Part shown: piece after piece, positions 57,321 to 64,000 of the stretch | How positions within the stretch are numbered: the first letter of the stretch is position 1 | Layout of the letters: each line of letters begins with the position of its first letter | DNA from: Acanthosepion pharaonis | Taxonomy: Eukaryota; Mollusca; Cephalopoda; Sepiida; Sepiidae | Direction of reading: 5' to 3' | Assembly (NCBI GenBank): GCA_903632075.3 | Contig: CAHIKZ030000395.1 | Span: 276,001 to 340,000, forward strand | Length of the DNA stretch: 64,000 bases | The notes under the pieces: generated by a model | Told to the model about the DNA's origin: nothing | Databases searched by the model: none | The model's input: only the letters and a program-made list of their open reading frames with translations | Position numbers and translations under genes: made by a program

Positions 57321-58840
57321 TTGAAATTTTTATTTTTTAGAAAACCTTTGTAAAAATATATTTTTTTTAACATATGTTACCCCACTATAACTTAATTTTA
57401 TGAAATTTCTACAATTTCAAACAGTTTGCAAATTGCTTTATATTACTTATAAACAGGATTCCTTGGAGAAATTAAATCAATTTTTTTTTTCACAACTACT
57501 GCCAACTTTTCAAAAATCTGCTCCAAATCGTAACCCCCCCCCAAAAAAAAAACTGCAATAAATTGTCTAATTATCAAATTAGATAAGCCTTTATTTCCTT
57601 TTATAAATAATATACATTAAGGACATTATTATCTGAAGAAAAATTTTGTTTTTGATGAAAATTGTTGGCATTTTTTTTTTTTTTTTTTTTTCTTTAATTT
57701 TAAAAAAATGTTTTAAAATTCTTCCAAACAGAGCATGGGGTAGGTTATTATGTTTTTAAGTGAAGACTATATTTACTAAGCGAAAATTAAAAGCTTAATA
57801 CAAATAATGCTACCAAAACTTTACCGTAATTAAAAATATTTTTTTGTGCATCAAAATGTTATTTTTTTTATTTTTTTTTTTTTTTTTTAGTATATCTCAT
57901 AAATGACATTATGGTTAAAAGGTCACACTTTTCAATGTTTGTCTCCTCCTTGGGGAAAGCCCCTTGACATATAAAGGACTTATCTCACTCTGTTATTAAA
58001 TTAAAAATTAAATTGAGATAAAATTATCTCATTTATCAATTTAAACAATTAATAACTGAGTGAGATATTTTAATTATTAATATAATAATTTTATTTGTTA
58101 TTATCTCAGTTATTAAATTAAAAATGTAATAATATAATATTAATAATAAATGAAATTATTTATCATTATCTTAGCTATTAAATAATGATAGATGTAACTC
58201 AATATTGTAAGAAATTTTTATAGTATTTTAAATTTATGCCAATTTTGGTGCACTGTACTAAATCTGAAAACACATTCAGCCATCAAATTATTGATGGAGA
58301 CAAAAAAATAATATACCAAGATCAAGAAATGTTTGTCTAGAAAATTTTATGCTACAAATGTTTTAGAACAGATTAATTTAACTTTAAATTTGCTAATTTT
58401 ATGAAAGCAATGTTTCAGAAATGTATTTATTTTAGCGGAATTTTCAAAAATGAAAAAATAAGTTTTGTCTAAATTTCTATTTGAAATACCCCACAATATT
58501 TTTTTTTTCCTGGAATTAGAAAATTTAATCCTTTAGCTTTCAACTGAAGCTTCAAAAAGGATTTTTCCTTTATGAAAAATACATTTAAACCTTAGATATA
58601 CAAATTGTATATATTGTATGGTAATGGTTAATGAGCTAACCTCACAGAACATGAGTACTGCATGAAGTGGGGTTGGTGCTGAAAAGTTCTCAGCCCAACA
58701 AAGGGATTTAAAAAAAAAAAAAAAAAATGATAGCATAAATTAACATGCATGCCCTCTTCTGCTCTGGAAAAAGAAAAAAAATGTTGCACAGTAGGTTTAC
58801 CCTATAGAACATGTTGCCTTAAGCTTCCTTCTGGGTGCCA
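57321..58840. other. Very AT-rich sequence upstream of AGO exon 1
   Basis: Many A- and T-runs; 57960-58190 is a nested series of 'attatctcagttattaaatt'-like imperfect repeats. No gene seen. 58676-58712 carries part of the 'gctgaaaagt' repeat. Confidence 0.5.
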
Positions 58841-59039
58841 TTGTCATATTGATCATTTGCTTTCTGGCTCATCATGGTGAACCAAATCTCCTGCAACAAT
58901 ACTCTTTAGGAAGGCTCTAACCACATTGTGCAGCAAGAACACCTTTCTCCTTTCTGGAGTTGAAAGGTTTGGATCAACTTTTGAGTAAGACGAATGAGAT
59001 GGAAGGCATATTTCTCCCTCAACGATTAAAAAACCAAAC

Positions 59040-60976
59040 AACTGAAAAACCGAGACATTCAACTTTAATACAAAAAAGTGTCCACCAATATGCAAGAAAA
59101 TGTTAAAATTCGAAGAGGACATGATAAATATAGTTAGAACCTTGAAATTCAAAAGACACTTGGACAATTTCCTGAAAAAAATCATAGACGACAGGAAAAA
59201 AAATAATCAACTCCAACAAGGTATTCATTTTGGCTGACAAAACCACAAACATATATACTATAGAACCTACAGCCTACAATCAACTCTTAACCAACAAAAT
59301 TACACAACTATACCAAAAAAACAAACATGAACACAAACATCATAAACCAAGAAGCCAAAAACATAGCCACCAAATTGAATATAGATGAAAGAGTAAACAA
59401 ACTAGCTGAACATCATGCTTTCATCACGGCAAAGGACCACAAAGACAGCTTCATAGAAAAACCCACATTCAGACTAATCAACCCGGCGAAGAGCGAGATA
59501 GGAAAAATTAGTAAGAAGATCCTAGAAAATATCAACACCACCCTAAGAGAAAAATTAGGTCTCAACCAGTGGAAGAACACCAAAGCCGTCATAGAGTGGT
59601 TTAAAACGACAGACAACAAGAATAAGTCCACTTTCATCCAATTTGACATTGTGGATTTTTATCCTTCCATTACAGACAGCATATTAAATGAAGCCATACA
59701 ACTGGCACAGCTAAATGTAAAACTCACGGACGGTGATATAAAAATAAGCAAGCATTGCCGCAAATCCCTGCTGTTCCACAACAATGAACCATGGGCAAAG
59801 AAACAAAACCACAACCTGTTTGACGTAACAATGGGCAGCTACGATGGAGCAAAATATGCGAATTAGCAGGCATACTTCATCCTATCATACCTGGCCAGAA
59901 TCCTGGAGAGAAAGGACACAGGATTATACAGAGATGACGGTCTTATCTTAATAAGGGAATCCAATGGCCCCAAAGTAGACAAATTCAGGAAGAAAATAGT
60001 GAACGCCCTAAAAAACATTGGATTCAAAATAGAGATAAATACAGGCACAACAATAGTAAACTTCCTTGACGTCACTCTTGACCTGATCAACAACACGTAT
60101 GAACCATACAAAAAAGAAAATGACACCCCAACTTACGTACACACATCTTCCAACCATCCACCTTCTATCATCAAACAAATACCAAAATCAATCAGCCGCA
60201 AACTATCTGAGAACTCATCTAACATACACATTTTCAATAGTAAAAAAGCACTAAAAGCAAGTGGTTACACACAACAACTACAATATATACCTCCACAGCC
60301 AAAACGCAGAAACAGAAGCATTATCTGGTTTAATCCACCATATAACAAAACTGTTAAAACGAACATAGGCAAAATATTCCTAAACTTAATAGAAAAAACA
60401 CTTCACTGAAGAAAACAAATTATCAAAATATTCAACAAAATAACGTAAAAGATCAGCTACAGCTGTACAAAAAAAACATAAGAAATAATTAAAAGCCACA
60501 AAAAAAAAAATGACAACCTACAAAAAATGTAACCAAGGATCCAATATGCAACTGCAGAAACAGAACAACATGTCCACTCCAGGAAATTGCCAACATTTAA
60601 CACTATATACATGGCCAAGGTAAGTACAAACAACAACACTATGCACTACATCAGTGCCACTGAAGGCCCATTCAAAATGAGGAATAACAATCACAACCTT
60701 TCATTCAACAACAGGAAATATTCGAACAGCACAACACTTTCTACATACATATGGCAGCAAAAAGACAAAAACATCACACCAACAATAAGTTGGGAAATAT
60801 TGAAAAAAGCCCCTGCCTACAACATTACGAAAAAATGCCTACTTTGCCTACACGAAAAAGTAGCAATAATATCACACAAACCGCAAAAGAACTTACTAAA
60901 CAAAAAATCAGAGATAATCTCCAAATGTAGGCATGAGAACAAGTACCTATTATCCGAATTCATACCAAACGGATAA
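59040..60976 (+). mobile_element. Penelope-like element, RT plus GIY-YIG, best preserved copy (family C)
   Basis: The plus strand encodes KKCPPICKKMLKFEEDMINI (near 59070-59130), FILADKTTNIYTIEP (59225-59270) and AFITAKDHKDSF. Then come FRLINPAKSEIGKISKKIL, FIQFDIVDFYPSIT (RT motif A) and FDVTMGSYDGA. After one stop (59864) in the same frame it reads TGLYRDDGLILI (RT active site, near 59910-59950), IVNFLDVTLDL and SNHPPSIIKQIPKSISRKLS, running open to 60409. A GIY-YIG domain at 60587-60976 has YISATEGPFKMRNNNH, CLLCLHEKVAII and SEIISKCRHENKYL. A few frame changes in A-runs and one stop separate it from a complete frame. Confidence 0.88.
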
Positions 60977-60999
60977 AACAAACAAACCACCAACAATCA

Positions 61000-61980
61000 C
61001 AATTTAATTTCTGTCTCCAATCCCTTGAAACATTACTATCACATCATACCATATAAACCCGTTATTAAATTGAACTACCCTCCCACCCAGCACATTGAAT
61101 ATTAAACTAAACATCACCATATAAATTAACCAATAAGGATTACAAATTTCTACCTGTTACATATACACAGTCACCAAAAACAAATAACCAGCTTTAAATA
61201 TAACAAATAAAGCCCCTTTTTTTTTTTTTTTTCCAAAAATTTAAAAATAAATATAAATAATAATAATCTTTACCTATCATAATTTTACACAAACCCCACC
61301 ACACGCATACATGCGAGGAAATATTTTCCAGCTGGAAAATACATATGACATGTACACATCAACGAGACATTTCCATCACACTTCCAATGTTTAGATTTCA
61401 ACATACAAATGCGTATGTATAGATACAACACCACCCGCATACATACATGTGTCATAGCCGAAACTGCCCACATATGTTTATATATGTATGAGTCCCGACG
61501 GACGACCAAGTGTGTATATGTGCCTGCATACATCGATGTTTGCGTTAGTACGATGAATGACAAAACGACGAAATTTCCCCACCACTTCCACAATAACACC
61601 AATACACATAATCTACATAAACCCAAATTTTTAAAACATTAATCAGTTTGTCTGACGATCGCTAAAGCATGAAGCCCAGGGTCACAAACTCACATCTATC
61701 CAACCAAATATGTTAGCTCTATCTCTGATATTGAGCGCTTTCTAATAAGTCCCGCGCATATAATATATAAATAATTATACATATATATATTTGTTTATAT
61801 TTATATATACACACACACACACTCTCTCTGTCTCTCTCTCAGCATGGCCTGGCATTTTCCTGTACTTGATTAAAAATTCATACGACTTATACAGCAATCG
61901 CTATCACTTGACTTAAAATATTTTTGCCCTTCCTTGACTTTAAAGGAGTGCCTTTTGCCATGCTGATGTTGCTACATGCC
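61000..61980. other. 3' flank of the PLE, unassigned
   Basis: T-run 61218-61232, (TA)/(CA)n near 61790-61825. No gene recognised. Confidence 0.5.
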
Positions 61981-62360
61981 TTACTTCTTGCCTATCTCAC
62001 ACTGCAAATTTTTTCTAAGCTCCATACTAAACATTAAATCTGTTACGAAAAAAGAACTAAACAAAATGAACACAAAACGATCAGCTTTAAAAAAGGACTC
62101 GTAACTGGAAAAACCGAATGAACAACAAATACTTTTTCACAACCAACCCAGTTCTGCGGAATCAGAATCAACGATGAGTTTAAGCAAGCGAATGAGCCAA
62201 ATGGCGTAAAGTGCCATGCAGATTTAAATTTTTCCCCACTTGTGATGAATGCAGCTATCAATTTTTTTTGCATGCTAGCATTCGTGTCAGTCAGCTGTTG
62301 GCTCTCACGCTGGCCAATAGAATCTTCCTGCCTATTCTTCGCAGCCAGCTATAGTCTCTC
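61980..62360 (-). promoter_or_regulatory. Candidate promoter and untranslated first exon for the AGO gene
   Basis: Reading the minus strand, two ATTGGCCA (inverted CCAAT) boxes occur inside a local duplication around 62300-62375. A segment of mixed composition with several CpGs follows. A donor-like AA|GTAAGG lies near 61980. This is the only promoter-like block upstream of exon 1 in the window. No coding potential was recognised. The assignment is an inference from position and box content only. Confidence 0.25.
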
Positions 62361-62439
62361 ACTCTGGCCAATAGAATCTATACAAATGGTTATTTACTGC
62401 TATTCTCAATACAAAGTAGAGCAGATATAATTATTTATT

Positions 62440-64000
62440 TAGAAAATTTATAACATAAACATGTTATAAAATCACTACAAAAATAACCATTTTGTTTCAA
62501 CACTCCTGGTGTCTTATCAAGTGATTATGTTGAATGCAAAACAAATGGTTTTAAAAGTTTCAAATTCGTTAACGATCTTTCACAAGGGGAAAACGTTGTT
62601 CCAAAAGCTAGAATGACCAATCAAAATACAAGTATAGGAAAATTCAAAAAGCCTGACAACGAAGTCATGTTATAATAGCTATTCAGATCGTTAAAATACG
62701 GGTAAAATTAACAAAAGAATTTATTCTAACCAATAATTATTAAATTATATGATAGAATTCGATATTAAAATTAAAAACTGCCAATTTTAAAATCCAAATT
62801 TAATCACTATTAAGTTTAAAATTATAAAATTACCGAGGAGAAAAGGGGAAATACATATGTTATTCAATTTATTTCTTCGTTGAAATTACGTTAGAATAAG
62901 ACATTACTCCATCCGGCCCTCCGACAATATATATGTATACATTTTAACCCCAAGTGTGCGAATGGGGTCGTAAAATCACGCATAAAACAACACAATCAGA
63001 TTATAATACATAAGCATCCAGACATATTTAGATATATATACAGACCCCCAAAAAAAAGTGACAAGACAGAGAACACCTCCACAGCCCAAACACATACATA
63101 ATTAAAAGTGAATGCACTTTCCATACACAGACACCGATAAATACATGTACACACATCCACCGACATTGACCTAGACAATCAGATACCACAACCAATAAAT
63201 ATTTAAGACTGAAAGTGTCATTAAATAAATGTTAGCCACTTACTAAAATACAAGTTAAGCGAGCAAATATACAAAAATAAAAATGGTTAAAAATAATATT
63301 ATTTGATATATTAAAAAACGGAAATTCCAAATCCACAAATATCTATAAAAACATATTTTAATCATATAAGATGATAATAGTTTTATTATATATTAGGTGA
63401 AGAAAAATAAGATAAAAAGAAATACCTACAGAAATAAGTGTATAGTCATACGTACATACACATATATATACGTGGCAGCAAACATAAACCAACACACACA
63501 CACACACACACAGAAATACATACATATAAATACATAAACATATACATACATATACACATGAAATGTATGTGACTATATATATATATATGAAAAGTATGTG
63601 ACTATATATCTTACTTATTATAAGACGCAGGTTGTGTGTGTCTGTAACGTTTATATGTTGGATCGAATTTCCTACATTTTTTAGCCGATTTCAACAAAAC
63701 TTCACAGGACTACATAAAATTATCTTGTGGTGGTTCTAACGGGACCGAAAATGGGAAAAATATAGTTGTTTTTTAATAAAATCAATTTGAAAACACGATT
63801 AAGACACATTCGTGAGAATGAAAGGGGGAGAACTCACCCATGAAAATGTAAACAAAAGAGCATAGCATAGTGAAAAAGACGCCGAACTTGACGAAAACAA
63901 AATTTTATCGTCTAATGTTCATATTATTATTAAAGAGAAAAGATCAAAGTATTTTGGGGGTATTTTTTAATCGTTCCTAGCACATCTGAAATTTTCATTA
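62440..64000. other. AT-rich flank, simple repeats and a repeat edge
   Basis: (CA)n near 63493-63511 and (TA)/(CATA)n around 63430-63610. 63640-64000 contains 'agccgatttcaacaaaactt' and the repeat shared with 56985-57320. No gene seen. Confidence 0.5.

Noticed and set aside
58853..59185. 110-codon minus-strand open frame near the PLE
   Set aside because: It overlaps the PLE coding sequence on the opposite strand, where real RT motifs are read.

Overview
This is a eukaryotic, AT-rich, intron-rich window. It is built around one host protein-coding gene on the minus strand: an Argonaute of the AGO (miRNA/siRNA) clade. Fourteen coding exons, read right to left between 56224 and 4120, encode 529 residues from the N domain through PAZ and L2 into MID. 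All exon junctions keep phase, and the donors are gtaagt-like. The rest of MID and the whole PIWI catalytic domain are not in the window and should lie to the left of position 1. The gene spans more than 52 kb here because introns reach 8 to 9 kb and are full of mobile elements. I infer a lophotrochozoan, most likely a mollusc and possibly a cephalopod, from the invertebrate-type AGO, the large repeat-rich introns, and the mix of Penelope-like elements, tRNA-headed SINEs, Gypsy, mariner and Tx1-like LINE relics. The species cannot be fixed from the sequence alone.

Layout from left to right. 1-2060: decayed L1/Tx1-type LINE on the plus strand. 3128-3295: six-copy 28-bp minisatellite. 4120-4304: last visible AGO exon. 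4880-7500: a deleted mariner-like element, a truncated TIR element and two Penelope-like (PLE) fragments. 7778-7911: AGO exon 13. 8678-11640: foldback, tRNA-headed repeats and a second LINE relic. 12450-15700: two CpG-richer blocks, the second looking like an LTR plus leader. 16148-17069: 922-bp mariner derivative with TA flanks. 17313-29946: eight AGO exons (12 to 5) separated by PLE, MITE and Gypsy relics and by a TATA/CCAAT promoter-like block near 24.1-24.3 kb. 31720-33900: Gypsy pol relic. 36030-36211: AGO exon 4, next to a 5S rRNA-like plus tRNA-like composite. 39007-39127: AGO exon 3. 40.2-44.8 kb: a dense cluster of PLE pieces, a SINE, palindromes and TA microsatellites. 47676-47856: AGO exon 2. 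50.0-54.9 kb: LINE tail, SINE-like copies and a PLE. 56180-56224: first recognised AGO exon. 59.0-61.0 kb: the best preserved PLE (RT plus GIY-YIG). 62.0-62.4 kb: a CCAAT-containing block that could be the AGO promoter and untranslated first exon.

The most unusual material is in the retroelements. One PLE family carries a tRNA-like Pol III promoter module inside its 3' tail, followed by a short module resembling the hammerhead ribozyme core. Several PLE 3' ends lie head to head as foldbacks. A 5S rRNA-like sequence is joined to a tRNA-like sequence as a composite SINE. The Argonaute itself is more diverged from the conserved AGO1/AGO2 consensus than expected for a single-copy miRNA Argonaute, and may be a second paralogue.
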